Source of the DNA: an uncultured Chlorobiaceae bacterium
GTDB taxonomy: Bacteria; Bacteroidota; Chlorobiia; Chlorobiales; Chlorobiaceae
Direction of reading: 5' to 3'
Assembly (NCBI GenBank): GCA_903915955.1
Contig: CAIWUU010000141.1
Span: 1 to 42,776 of the forward strand
DNA: 42,776 nucleotides
Position numbers and translations under genes: made by a program. Shown here one piece after another: positions 35,297 to 42,776 of this stretch. Below the pieces are notes generated by a model. The model was not told the origin of the DNA, made no database searches, and saw only the letters and a list, made by a program, of their open reading frames with translations. How positions within the stretch are numbered: the first letter of the stretch is position 1; every line of letters begins with the position of its first letter.

Positions 35297-36361
35297 TTAT
35301 TTATTAACGACCGCTACGTACAAGTATAGTATCCAATAGACAACACAAATAAGCACCCATCCGGTCATAAGGATTACTGTGTGACCATACAAAACAACAG
35401 CTATAGTTGCCGGTATTATTGCGTAAAGCCAGCACAATGGAGCAACCAAGCTATTGCGAATAGGTTGTGAAAGATGCGAAACAAGACAGTTTACTACGTT
35501 AACTTTTATCAGACTATGCAGATGAGCGCTATCAGGTTGACCTGCATGAGTTTTGTTCCAGTAACGACGACCCATACTGAAAACGGTTTCGATAACAGGA
35601 TAACCACATACCACCAATGGCGCCCATACTGAAACTTGCGGATTGCGCATCGGCAGCATTATAGCTACCCATGCAAGCAGAAACCCTAGTAGATACGCTC
35701 CGCCATCACCCATAAATATTTTCCCAAAAGGAAAATTAACAATAAAAAAGCCGCTGGTAACGACGACCAGAAGAACACACAACTGAACTAACTGCAGATC
35801 ACCAACCTGCCATGCAATCAAGCCAAGAGCAATAAAACAAATCATCACCGTACCAGACGCCAAGCCATTAAAGCCATCAATAATGTTTGTCGCATTTGCC
35901 ACTCCAGCAACTGCAAAAGCGGTAAACGCGACACCAACAGGGAGATAAGCCATTACAACATCGACACCCCATACATCAACGCGAGTAAGGCTGTAGCCAG
36001 TAAGCCACCATGCCGCAACAGCACTGAGCATCGTGGCAATGAGACGATCGCGAACACCAACTTTTTTAGTCAAATCTTCAGTTAAGCCCGCAGCAAATGC
36101 CGGCAAGCTGGCAAGAAGCATTTGACCGAGCAGTTGTGCTGTTGAAGCTGAAGCTAACCACCAGGCAGCAATCAACCCCACAAAGAGAGCAACACCACCA
36201 ATGCGAGGCGTTGGAGCAACATGGAATTTTTGGACGCCATCAGTGGTATCGAGCGAATGCTTGCCATGCCATTTTTTGGATACCACCAAAAGCACTGAAA
36301 TTACACACGAGATGATTCCTGGAACAAGCTGCTCTATCGAAAACGAAAAAGGTTGATTCAC
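35297..36361 (-). CDS. MraY/WecA-family undecaprenyl-phosphate sugar-1-phosphate transferase
   Basis: This 354-aa polytopic membrane protein starts glycan assembly by moving a HexNAc-phosphate or similar group from its UDP donor to undecaprenyl phosphate. Family features are TPRIGGVALFVGL, TEDLTKKVGVRDR, NATNIIDGFNGLASG, FPFGKIFMGDGGAYLLGFLLAW and a late HLHSL. It is closest in pattern to WbpL/WecA-type enzymes. The start is GTG at 36361 without a clear ribosome site. Its TAA stop at 35297 lies at the junction with the ISAzo13 inverted repeat, so the last codons may have been altered by the insertion. Confidence 0.88.
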   Translation of the reverse strand: MNQPFSFSIEQLVPGIISCVISVLLVVSKKWHGKHSLDTTDGVQKFHVAPTPRIGGVALFVGLIAAWWLASASTAQLLGQMLLASLPAFAAGLTEDLTKKVGVRDRLIATMLSAVAAWWLTGYSLTRVDVWGVDVVMAYLPVGVAFTAFAVAGVANATNIIDGFNGLASGTVMICFIALGLIAWQVGDLQLVQLCVLLVVVTSGFFIVNFPFGKIFMGDGGAYLLGFLLAWVAIMLPMRNPQVSVWAPLVVCGYPVIETVFSMGRRYWNKTHAGQPDSAHLHSLIKVNVVNCLVSHLSQPIRNSLVAPLCWLYAIIPATIAVVLYGHTVILMTGWVLICVVYWILYLYVAVVNK

Positions 36362-36439
36362 TAATAAAACAGATAGTTTAACTTGCTTTTAAGCTCTGTG
36401 CTGAGTATCAAGTGCAAAATCATCAGGATGCTCCTAATT

Positions 36440-36919
36440 CTATGCGCATATAGAACTATCCGGCTCTGGATAGGTCGCCTTACAAAAAGCAAGGGTACGG
36501 TTAAACCATGTGTATAACTCTGATGCAGACTGGGTCAGCGCCATGAAGAATTCGGATAGTCGTTGTTCATTTTCTTCATACTCATGATTGACAGCATTGC
36601 GCAGTTCACGAATCATTTTCCAGTGATCGACTGTATCCAGAATTCCGATTTTTTCCATGTACAGCAGTACAAAGCTGAACGGTTCAGTGCTTTGCTCTTC
36701 TTCCCGCGCTATAGCACGCATGACTTTACCTAAATGCTCCTGAAACTCACTGAATCGCACTCGGAAAGCAGCCAATGTTTCATGATTTTCGGGTGTCAAT
36801 TGGTACCAATCGCTGATTGGGAGAAGCTGCAACGTCTGTTCCAGCGAGTAGTCCAGGTAGTTTCGCATTCTGCGTAAGTGTTCAATTTTTTTCCAAATCA
36901 ACTGCACGTTTGTGCTCAT
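36440..36919 (-). CDS. HEPN-domain protein, HepT-like toxin
   Basis: This 159-aa alpha-helical protein carries the HEPN RNase motif RX4HXY as R107-N-A-V-N-H112-E-Y114. With the MNT protein encoded upstream it forms an MNT/HEPN toxin-antitoxin pair, in which HEPN is an RNase toxin neutralised by AMPylation or binding of the MNT partner. The ATG at 36919 overlaps the antitoxin stop by ATGA, a typical coupled layout; an ATG at 36928 would add three residues. It lies between chain-length and WecA-like genes of the glycan locus, on the same strand. Confidence 0.8.
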   Translation of the reverse strand: MSTNVQLIWKKIEHLRRMRNYLDYSLEQTLQLLPISDWYQLTPENHETLAAFRVRFSEFQEHLGKVMRAIAREEEQSTEPFSFVLLYMEKIGILDTVDHWKMIRELRNAVNHEYEENEQRLSEFFMALTQSASELYTWFNRTLAFCKATYPEPDSSICA

Positions 36920-37200
36920 AGCCTGCATCCTTGAGTTTTGGCAATTCGGGCGATGAGTGAACGGTCAACAGGCTGGCGAACAATGAGGTCAACAGGCATG
37001 TTCAGGCTCTCTTCAATGTTAATTTTGCACCGAATTTCATCCAGCAAGGTGTGGGGAGCGGCTTCAACATACAAGTCAACATCACCACCTCTTTTCCGGT
37101 CATCAAGACGTGAGCCGAAGAGCCAAATAGTGGCACTATCACCAAAATGATGATGTATCTGCTGGCAGATCATTTGTGATTGACAAGAGCTAAGACGCAT
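36916..37200 (-). CDS. MNT-domain nucleotidyltransferase, MntA-like antitoxin
   Basis: This 94-aa minimal nucleotidyltransferase has the motif GSRLDDRKRGGDVD (G29-S30, D40, D42) and a third acidic residue in PVDLIV (D71). This is the GSX9-10DXD pattern of MntA antitoxins, which can AMPylate the cognate HEPN toxin. The length is usual. The ribosome site is not obvious; an A-rich stretch precedes the ATG. It follows the defective YoeB-like gene by 78 bases. Confidence 0.82.
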   Translation of the reverse strand: MRLSSCQSQMICQQIHHHFGDSATIWLFGSRLDDRKRGGDVDLYVEAAPHTLLDEIRCKINIEESLNMPVDLIVRQPVDRSLIARIAKTQGCRL

Positions 37201-37278
37201 AGCAACTTTTTTTTATTCAAAATACGGCTCCACCAATTTTCGAGTTGTTGTCCATGTTTTACTCTCAGTTGAGCATGT

Positions 37279-37464
37279 CTACGAGTCACCATAATGGCCG
37301 CTGGCAGAAATGACAAAAACCGTCACGATGCTTTCATTAACCTCGTAGATCAACTCTTCCAAAAATTTTTCCAGCTTCTTGATAATGGCTTTGTCACCAA
37401 GCTTGTAAAAATAACTGATCTCCTTCTGCGCATCCTTTGAAATTATGAGAGTATAGTTTCCCAT
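37279..37464 (-). pseudogene. YoeB/Txe-like toxin with internal in-frame deletion
   Basis: The first 39 residues (DAQKEISYFYKLGDKAIIKK, EKFLEELI) match the N-terminal helices of YoeB-type mRNA interferases. The last 22 (YEVNESIVTVFVISASGHYG) match the final beta strands with the terminal His-Tyr. The middle, about 30-35 residues carrying the catalytic Glu and Arg of YoeB, is missing, with the join near 37347. The 61-aa product is therefore probably non-toxic. The start codon overlaps the antitoxin gene by 22 bases, as in functional pairs. Confidence 0.7.
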
Positions 37465-37703
37465 ATTTTTTTTGGATCAGTTATCGTAATGAAGCGGCCT
37501 GCCTTTATATCCTCCCTGCCCCGTTCAATGGCCTCAAGGACTTTTGGATTGGAGAAATACTTATCCGTGTCGCTCATTATTTTTGCAGGAATAATTTCGT
37601 AGGCCTCAGCTTTGCCAGACTGAACAACAACTCGCTCATTATTAGCCATGACAAGGTACTTCTTGAGATTCCTGCGTAACTCTGTTGTGCTTATCGCTAT
37701 CAT
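37443..37703 (-). CDS. Phd/YefM-family antitoxin
   Basis: This 86-aa antitoxin begins MIAISTTELRRNLKKYLVMA, the Phd/YefM DNA-binding N-terminus, continues with ERVVVQSGKAEAYEIIP and ends in a toxin-binding tail. It would neutralise a YoeB-like toxin and repress its own promoter. The ATG at 37703 has an excellent ribosome site (GAGGTG, four bases upstream); the longer frame to 37793 runs through the promoter. Its partner toxin is internally deleted, so it may persist as an orphan regulator or anti-addiction factor. Confidence 0.85.
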   Translation of the reverse strand: MIAISTTELRRNLKKYLVMANNERVVVQSGKAEAYEIIPAKIMSDTDKYFSNPKVLEAIERGREDIKAGRFITITDPKKIWETILS

Positions 37704-37719
37704 AATCACCTCTCTTTGT

Positions 37720-37747
37720 GTTATACGCTCGCCCTCCCAATAATAAA
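37720..37747 (-). promoter_or_regulatory. Candidate promoter of the antitoxin-toxin pair
   Basis: On the minus strand TATAAC (37720-37725) is preceded after 16 bases by TTTATT (37742-37747). It lies 16 bases before the antitoxin start, leaving room for the GAGGTG ribosome site. The -35 match is weak. Confidence 0.35.
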
Positions 37748-37807
37748 CATTTTTTTGCTCTGAATAATCACACACCAGAACCGGGCAATCCAACCCTCAC
37801 AGCAAAA

Positions 37808-37969
37808 TCGTTCTATGATAGATATCGTTGCCTGTATTGCTTGTGGACTTTTGAGAATTGTAGCAAGCATATACAACCCTTTTTCGGTAAATGCTTTGGG
37901 ATTTACCGTAGAGTGCTTGAGCTTTTCGAACCGGTGGAAATTTTCCACCAGTACAACAATAGTTACTCA
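37808..37969 (-). pseudogene. Fragment of a phage-type DNA-binding protein
   Basis: An open frame without its own start reads VENFHRFEKLKHSTVNPKA, FTEKGLYMLATILKSPQAI and QATISIIE. From memory this resembles the middle of a widespread virulence/antirepressor-like DNA-binding protein (ORF6N or similar). It stops matching after about 50 residues, where the frame runs into the antitoxin promoter. It appears to be a remnant left by an insertion or deletion. The family name is uncertain. Confidence 0.4.
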
Positions 37970-37981
37970 TTGTAACAAAAG

Positions 37982-39160
37982 TCAGTTCCAGCGAAGATTT
38001 TGTTTGAGCTTGTTGAGCTGAGCTACGGTTTCGCTCTCTTTTTTAGCATTTTGGAGCGCTTCGGTGATGAAGGCCCAGAGGATAGCCAAAAATCCTGTGG
38101 CAACGGCAGCAAGAAGAACCGTCATGCTGCGTTTTGGCTTGGACTTTTGTTCAGGCACCACAGCCTTGTCGAGCACCTGAATCACTGAACTCTCTTTGGC
38201 TTCGTCAATCTTTGCCATTTCAAACTGCTTGGCAAGCATCTCATAAATAGTTTCAGCGTACTTCAGATCGCGAACCTTACGGATGTATTCAAGGCCTGTT
38301 TCTGGTACTTTACTGGTAGTCACTGCCCCGGTTTCAACCTTGGCGAGCTGCCCGCGTAAACCGGCCAACATCTGCTGCGTACGGATATAATCAGGATTAT
38401 TGCCGGTAGCAAAGGTGCGCATAGCACCAAGCTCAACCTCCTTCATGGCAATCTGCCCTTTGAGTCCGGCGGCTGTGCTTATAATGAGTTGAGCCTGGGA
38501 ATCAAGCTGGATAATGCCGGTTTTCTCCTGTAACTGTTTCAGAGCAATTTCTGCATCGCTGAGCCCCTCTTTTGCCTGCAGGAGCTGCTTTTCGAAAAAA
38601 AGACGGCGCTTTGAGGCTTCGGTGACCGCAAAAACCTGTGTCATCTGCTGCAATGCCTCGACATAACCATTGGCAAGCATTGCTGCCCGTTGTGGGTTTT
38701 TGTCATCAACCTGAACGGTAATCAGACCATCTTTTCCTGAACTAATCTTTGTTACTCCAGCAAGTGTTTGACGAGTGGCGCCGGGAGTTTTTGCTCTATA
38801 GACACTCTGGAGTTTGAAACGCCGGATCATGCCGTCCTGCAGTGTCCGGCTTTTAAGCATGGCAATGTAGACATCGTTTGGATTTTTTATACCTGCAGCT
38901 CCAGCCATACCACTGAGCGCGCCAAGCTGGTTGAGCATTGCTGATGCGCTGGATTGCTGCTGAGGTGGCATTATTTGCGTGTCGGCCGTATAGATATTCG
39001 GCATAAAAAGCGTAAACACAGCAACAACTACCGCAGCAAGAAGCGGAGCGCCGAGAATAAGCTTTTTATGTTTGGCAAGCGTTATGGCAAGATCAAGCAG
39101 GCTGATTTCATCTTCCATCGGCTCTTCGCGAGTGAGATGCTGGGATGTTGGCTCAGGCAT
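37982..39160 (-). CDS. Wzz-type chain-length determinant / polysaccharide co-polymerase
   Basis: This 392-aa inner-membrane protein has the Wzz architecture. The N-terminal membrane segment (LILGAPLLAAVVVAVFTLF) is followed by the conserved YTADTQIMPP, there is a long coiled-coil periplasmic domain at about residues 60-340, and a second membrane segment (VLLAAVATGFLAILWAFI) lies near the C-terminus. No cytoplasmic tyrosine kinase domain is present. It would set glycan chain length together with the Wzy-like polymerase and the SLBB export protein. An ATG at 39118 would give a shorter N-terminus. It follows the SLBB gene by 16 bases. Confidence 0.87.
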   Translation of the reverse strand: MPEPTSQHLTREEPMEDEISLLDLAITLAKHKKLILGAPLLAAVVVAVFTLFMPNIYTADTQIMPPQQQSSASAMLNQLGALSGMAGAAGIKNPNDVYIAMLKSRTLQDGMIRRFKLQSVYRAKTPGATRQTLAGVTKISSGKDGLITVQVDDKNPQRAAMLANGYVEALQQMTQVFAVTEASKRRLFFEKQLLQAKEGLSDAEIALKQLQEKTGIIQLDSQAQLIISTAAGLKGQIAMKEVELGAMRTFATGNNPDYIRTQQMLAGLRGQLAKVETGAVTTSKVPETGLEYIRKVRDLKYAETIYEMLAKQFEMAKIDEAKESSVIQVLDKAVVPEQKSKPKRSMTVLLAAVATGFLAILWAFITEALQNAKKESETVAQLNKLKQNLRWN

Positions 39161-39176
39161 ATTTATTTGTAAACGT

Positions 39177-41102
39177 TCAATTATTAAGCGTCTTGATACC
39201 AGCAGCTCCGAGACCGAATTGATATAAAATGGTTGTCCAGTCTTTCAATACAGTAGTCAAATTTGTACCGAAGCCGCCAACTTTAATTATTTTTTCAGGG
39301 ACAACAATGGCATCACCGGGATTGATGGAGCCTCTCCACCCTCCATGTTTTTTGCTTTGCAGTGAACCATCCGCACAAATACGGTAGACCATTGATTTAT
39401 CAGCAGAGGGGTTTACTCCGCCAGCCTTTTCGATATAGTCGTTCACGCTGTAGTCAGGCTTATAAATAAAGGTGTTTTGCTGATAGACTGAGCCGAGCAC
39501 ACTCACCGTCGTGGACTTTTCCGGAATAAGAATCCTGTCGCCATCCTCAAGAGGGAAGTCCGGAAGTTCAGTGATTTTACTCTCAACCTCTTTAAGACCA
39601 AGAATAATGCGACCATCAGCCTTGAAGGCCCTTAATTTTGAAATCAAGCCTCTCTGAAATTCGATCTGCTTTTGAATCATCGCACCCTTTTCAGGATCGG
39701 ACTCGCGGGCAAGCCTCTCTCTGTAATTAGCATCAAGATCCTTTTCAAAGCGGTCAACCGTTTGATCGATTTTTGTCTGCTGCTCGCGCCGCACACTTTC
39801 GCGGGTAAACACCGTGCCGTACACAAACCCTTTCTCATTAGCACCGCCAGCCCGGACCACAAGGCCTTTCAGGGTTTCATCCTTTTCGATCTGAAAAACG
39901 CCTGGCTGTTTGACCGCGCCATCGACAAGCACAAAGGCCCGCGCAACCTTGACCTGAAACGGAATGGTGCCTGGTGCAAAAACCCGAATAATATCGGTCG
40001 GGTGCAGAACTATTTTTGAGAGCTTTTTTGTTATCGACACCTTGTCGGCCTGCAATTCTGCAATGGTCTGGTAACGGTTGTCGACACTCCTTTCAACAAT
40101 AACCTGCTTGAGGTCGGCCGCCGATTCAAAGCCACCAGCCCAGTTGACCACTTCGGAGAGCGAGGTCTTTTTGTTCAATTCGAAGATTGCAGCCCTTTTG
40201 ACATTGCCAAAGAGCGCCACGAGTGGCCCAACCTCCGGGATGTAGATAACGTCGCCATCCTGAAGCGATTGATCCATGCTTTTATCGCCATGGAGCAGCA
40301 TATCATAGAGGTCGATGGATACAGGAGCTGCATTACCACGTTTAAGCTGAATATCACGCATGGTGCCAGTTGCGGATGGACCACCGGAGGCAAAAAGAGC
40401 ATTGAGCAGTGAGCTCATGGCGCTGAGGGTGTAGGTGCCGGGACGCTGCGCATGACCGAGAATGTAAATCTGGACGCTGCGGGTCTGGGCGATACTGGCG
40501 GTAAGCTCAAAGTTCGTATATATTCGGCTGATCGCTTTTTTCAGGTGGCCCTGAAGATCGCGATATTTAACCCCGGCCACATTAACCGAGCCAACGCGGG
40601 GCAGATAAATTTCGCCGCTGCGGTTAACCGTGACATTAAGATCAATATCAACCATCCCCCAGCCCCGAATCTGCAAAGCATCGCCAGGGCCGATAACATA
40701 GTCGGCATTGACCTGGGCTCCGCCGAGTGGTGCGTAGGTGCTCGGCACATTACCGAAGAGCTCCCGGCCAAACATGCCAAGGGTGGTACCCGTGGAGTTT
40801 GCTACATAAGACTGAAAACTGCCTGCTGTAGAGGAGATACCCGACGGCACCACAGCATCACGCACCTCTGGACGATTATCGGGAGCCGATTTGCTTGCGT
40901 CAGTGGGCGCGTTGGTTATTGAGGCGGGCCCCATGAGAGAGGGCGACACTGAAAACGAAGAGGCCGCAGCGCCTGCTCTTGAAGAGGCTGATCCAGAACC
41001 ACCACCCGAAGAGGAACCAGAACCAGCGCTCTCTGCAGCCTGTGTACGCAACGGAAGTGATAACAACAAGAGCGCAGCAACAAAAAGAGAGGTGTAACGC
41101 AT
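39177..41102 (-). CDS. SLBB-domain polysaccharide export protein (Wza/OPX-like)
   Basis: This 641-aa protein starts with a signal peptide (residues 1-22, cleavage after TQA), then a Gly/Ser-rich linker. A polysaccharide-export domain at about 130-215 contains DYVIGPGDALQIRGWG, and at least four SLBB-type segments follow, such as IYILGHAQRPGTYTL and FVLVDGAVKQPGVFQI. It would form the periplasmic/outer-membrane channel for the glycan. There is no lipobox cysteine, unlike E. coli Wza. The last residues carry a hydrophobic segment of unclear role. It leads the chain-length gene and is preceded by a terminator-like hairpin. Confidence 0.9.
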   Translation of the reverse strand: MRYTSLFVAALLLLSLPLRTQAAESAGSGSSSGGGSGSASSRAGAAASSFSVSPSLMGPASITNAPTDASKSAPDNRPEVRDAVVPSGISSTAGSFQSYVANSTGTTLGMFGRELFGNVPSTYAPLGGAQVNADYVIGPGDALQIRGWGMVDIDLNVTVNRSGEIYLPRVGSVNVAGVKYRDLQGHLKKAISRIYTNFELTASIAQTRSVQIYILGHAQRPGTYTLSAMSSLLNALFASGGPSATGTMRDIQLKRGNAAPVSIDLYDMLLHGDKSMDQSLQDGDVIYIPEVGPLVALFGNVKRAAIFELNKKTSLSEVVNWAGGFESAADLKQVIVERSVDNRYQTIAELQADKVSITKKLSKIVLHPTDIIRVFAPGTIPFQVKVARAFVLVDGAVKQPGVFQIEKDETLKGLVVRAGGANEKGFVYGTVFTRESVRREQQTKIDQTVDRFEKDLDANYRERLARESDPEKGAMIQKQIEFQRGLISKLRAFKADGRIILGLKEVESKITELPDFPLEDGDRILIPEKSTTVSVLGSVYQQNTFIYKPDYSVNDYIEKAGGVNPSADKSMVYRICADGSLQSKKHGGWRGSINPGDAIVVPEKIIKVGGFGTNLTTVLKDWTTILYQFGLGAAGIKTLNN

Positions 41103-41133
41103 GAGCCTGAAAAGAGTTATTTAATAGTATATA

Positions 41134-41180
41134 AAAAGCTCCGCTCTCTTCAGTCACATCTGAAGGGGATGACAGAGCGG
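41134..41180 (-). terminator. Two-stem terminator-like hairpin
   Basis: On the minus strand CCGCTCT (41174-41180) pairs with AGAGCGG (41141-41147), with an inner CTTCAG/CTGAAG stem, and is followed by AGC and five Ts. It sits after the radical SAM gene and 32 bases before the SLBB gene start. It probably terminates the upstream unit or attenuates the export genes. Confidence 0.6.
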
Positions 41181-41268
41181 GTAAAAAGGTCTCCTCTGTG
41201 AATTATAACGGTGAATATATGAAAAAAAAGTTCGCATCCATTATTTTGCGAATTATCACCTCGCCAGT

Positions 41269-42776
41269 TTATGACCGGTATGAGCCAAGAATAAGCATGG
41301 CCAGTTTGCGACCAAAGCGCAAAACCTCCCTGTCGCCAAGAATAGTGAGCAGTTGGCCAGTTATTCGGCCAGGATTATTTCGCATCCACTCATTCCTGAA
41401 GAGCACACTCATCAATTTATCCATGGAAATAGAACAGGAACAGGCGATCAATCGGTCGAGCTTGATCTCCGGGCCAACCGGGCGAGTCGCCTCCTGGTTA
41501 TACACCATGGCAAGCACCCGGTTGCCACTCCGCTCACTAAGCGTAAAATCAATGCTCCGCCGCGCCGAGTGGCGAATAGAGAGGTGAATGGGGCGCGGAA
41601 GTGGTTTGCACGAGGTTGCCGCTGGCTGCACCACCTCACCCCCTTTTTGCTGGCAAAAGAGCACAAGCGCATCAAACAAGAGGCCACTGATCTGCGAATC
41701 AGAGATATTTTTGTTGACCCGAAGCAAAAAACTGAGCTGGAAAAGATCGAGCAGAAAGCTGATAAGCACCGCGTTGCTGCTGTTGCGCTTCATCACCGAA
41801 CGGTAACCATTGAAGGCAACATTGCAATAAGCCAGCATGGAGACCAGGGTTGCAGCATCCATGGTACGAGTTTCGATAACCGGGCAATAGTTATTATAGA
41901 GATCCCAGTCGAAGGAGCAGATTTTCCCCTCCTCCTTGTACTCCCTGAAAATTCCTGTGCCGGGATAGGGGGTCATCACCATAAAGAGCGCTTGCCGAAG
42001 AGCAAGCGAACGGGCAAACTCCGGATAACGAAGCGTATCCTCCCGATTTTCGGTATAGTGGCCGATAATAAAGTACCCCTCCGCGCCAATCTGGTGCTCC
42101 TTGCAGAGAGAGATAGCTTTGGAGACATCTCCCAGACTGTTTTTTTTGTTCATCAGCGCAAGGGTGGCCTCGTTCGGGCTTTCAATGCCCAGCCCCACCT
42201 TGCTCAACCCAATCCGGCGCAATTTATCGAGAATCCGCTCCGCCCGAACCAGATCTTTGGCCCTGGTTTCGGTCATAATCCTGAAATTGGTGAGCCCCCG
42301 CTCAATCATCATGTCGCAGATTTTCTCCGCCCGCCCGATGTTGGTGAGAAAGTTGGCATCCCAGATTTTGATCAGCTTTTTATTTTTCGGGTCGTGCAGA
42401 AGCGCAATCTCCTCAACCACATTTTCAGCACTTCGCCCTCTCCACCCTTTATGCATCTGGTCATTGGCACAAAAAGAGCAGCTCCAGGGGCAGCCCCGCG
42501 AGGTATAGATAGTATCAATAGAGTAGGCATTCCCTTTTTCGCCATAACGGTCGGGACGAAGCGAACGAAGGGGGAAACGAATAGAGTCAATATTGGCAAT
42601 AACCGGCCTCGGCTCGGTAGTGACAATGCCACCACCCTCCCGGTATGCAATACCCTTTACCGAACGCGAGGGGCCGTTGAGCACCAGCTCCCTGAAAGTT
42701 TCTTCGCCCTCTCCAATAACCACAACGTCAACGCAGGAGAGTTTGAGCACCTCTTCGGGAAGTGCGGTGGGATGAA
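41269..42776 (-). CDS. B12-binding radical SAM protein (5' part outside window)
   Basis: The open frame runs off the right edge. The visible N-terminal part ([21 protein letters not shown]) is the end of a cobalamin-binding domain. The radical SAM motif CPWSCSFC follows, then [29 protein letters not shown] and [15 protein letters not shown]. The C-terminus after about 330 visible residues is less conserved. Members of this group carry out methylations and other radical reactions, often on sugars or lipids; the substrate here is unknown. It ends before the two-stem terminator and is probably a separate transcript. Confidence 0.85.
   Translation of the reverse strand, partial: HPTALPEEVLKLSCVDVVVIGEGEETFRELVLNGPSRSVKGIAYREGGGIVTTEPRPVIANIDSIRFPLRSLRPDRYGEKGNAYSIDTIYTSRGCPWSCSFCANDQMHKGWRGRSAENVVEEIALLHDPKNKKLIKIWDANFLTNIGRAEKICDMMIERGLTNFRIMTETRAKDLVRAERILDKLRRIGLSKVGLGIESPNEATLALMNKKNSLGDVSKAISLCKEHQIGAEGYFIIGHYTENREDTLRYPEFARSLALRQALFMVMTPYPGTGIFREYKEEGKICSFDWDLYNNYCPVIETRTMDAATLVSMLAYCNVAFNGYRSVMKRNSSNAVLISFLLDLFQLSFLLRVNKNISDSQISGLLFDALVLFCQQKGGEVVQPAATSCKPLPRPIHLSIRHSARRSIDFTLSERSGNRVLAMVYNQEATRPVGPEIKLDRLIACSCSISMDKLMSVLFRNEWMRNNPGRITGQLLTILGDREVLRFGRKLAMLILGSYRS

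Larger units (their letters stand above)
32797..35298 (+). mobile_element. ISAzo13-family insertion sequence interrupted by an IS630 element
   Basis: The ends share the inverted sequence AACTATAACA (32797-32806 and its complement at 35289-35298), taken as the terminal repeat core. Without the nested IS630 element it would be about 1.29 kb, normal for ISAzo13. No target duplication is obvious. The right end overlaps the stop codon of the WecA/MraY-type gene, so the element landed at the extreme 3' end of that gene. Confidence 0.7.

Noticed and set aside
37933-37949. Palindrome GGTGGAAA-T-TTTCCACC
   Set aside because: It lies inside the coding remnant of the DNA-binding protein and has no T-run, so I do not call it an operator or terminator.

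Overview
The window is one long, almost entirely minus-strand cell-surface polysaccharide locus of a Gram-negative bacterium. It has a Wzz-type chain-length regulator, a periplasmic/outer-membrane SLBB export protein, a WecA/MraY-type initiating transferase, an MsbA/PglK-like ABC flippase, a Wzy-like polymerase, several glycosyltransferases and three sets of nucleotide-sugar genes. From overall gene style and the ISAzo13-type insertion sequence I lean towards a green sulfur bacterium (Chlorobium/Pelodictyon group). That is a low-confidence impression, because there is no rRNA or housekeeping marker to settle it.

Read in the direction of transcription (right to left), 42.8-41.3 kb is the 3' part of a B12-binding radical SAM enzyme, closed by a hairpin terminator. 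From 41.1 to 38.0 kb lie the SLBB export protein and the chain-length regulator. From 38.0 to 36.4 kb is a small island of toxin-antitoxin genes: a fragment of a DNA-binding protein gene, a YefM-like antitoxin with an internally deleted YoeB-like toxin, and an MNT/HEPN pair. Next comes the WecA/MraY-type transferase (36.4-35.3 kb). The stretch 35.3-31.85 kb is a mobile-element pile-up: an ISAzo13-family element split by an IS630-family element, beside a degenerate IS5-family element. All three transposase genes are damaged.

A promoter-like sequence at about 31.67 kb appears to start the main run of about 30 genes down to position 175, most of which overlap or abut. The first block (31.65-20.6 kb) holds the flippase, a LegB-like 4,6-dehydratase, an SDR, a radical SAM/SPASM enzyme, a methyltransferase, a NeuB-family synthase, an SpsF-like cytidylyltransferase, a PseG-like protein, a WbqC-like protein, a PIG-L deacetylase and a surface-carbohydrate transferase-like protein. 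It looks like a complete but uncharacterised nonulosonic-acid (sialic-acid-like) pathway with no sugar aminotransferase of its own. The second block (20.5-13.8 kb) is a pseudaminic-acid-type set: PseC, an aldo/keto reductase, a cytidylyltransferase fused to a class III aminotransferase, a PseG-PseH fusion and PseI. No PseB is visible.

The third block (13.8-7.9 kb) looks more AT-rich. It carries an acyltransferase, a LIC12162-family transferase, a second radical SAM enzyme, a hexapeptide acyltransferase and two methyltransferases. The last block (7.9-0.2 kb) has an SDR, a GT4 glycosyltransferase, the CDP-6-deoxyhexose genes rfbG, an RmlC-like cupin and rfbF, an unusual SDR with His in place of the catalytic Lys, a GT2 glycosyltransferase and the polymerase. 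Together these genes would make one or two nonulosonates and a CDP-linked 6-deoxyhexose, assemble them on undecaprenyl phosphate, modify them by acylation and methylation, then flip, polymerise and export the glycan. No tRNA, rRNA or CRISPR array was seen, and no gene-free stretch exceeds about 300 bases.
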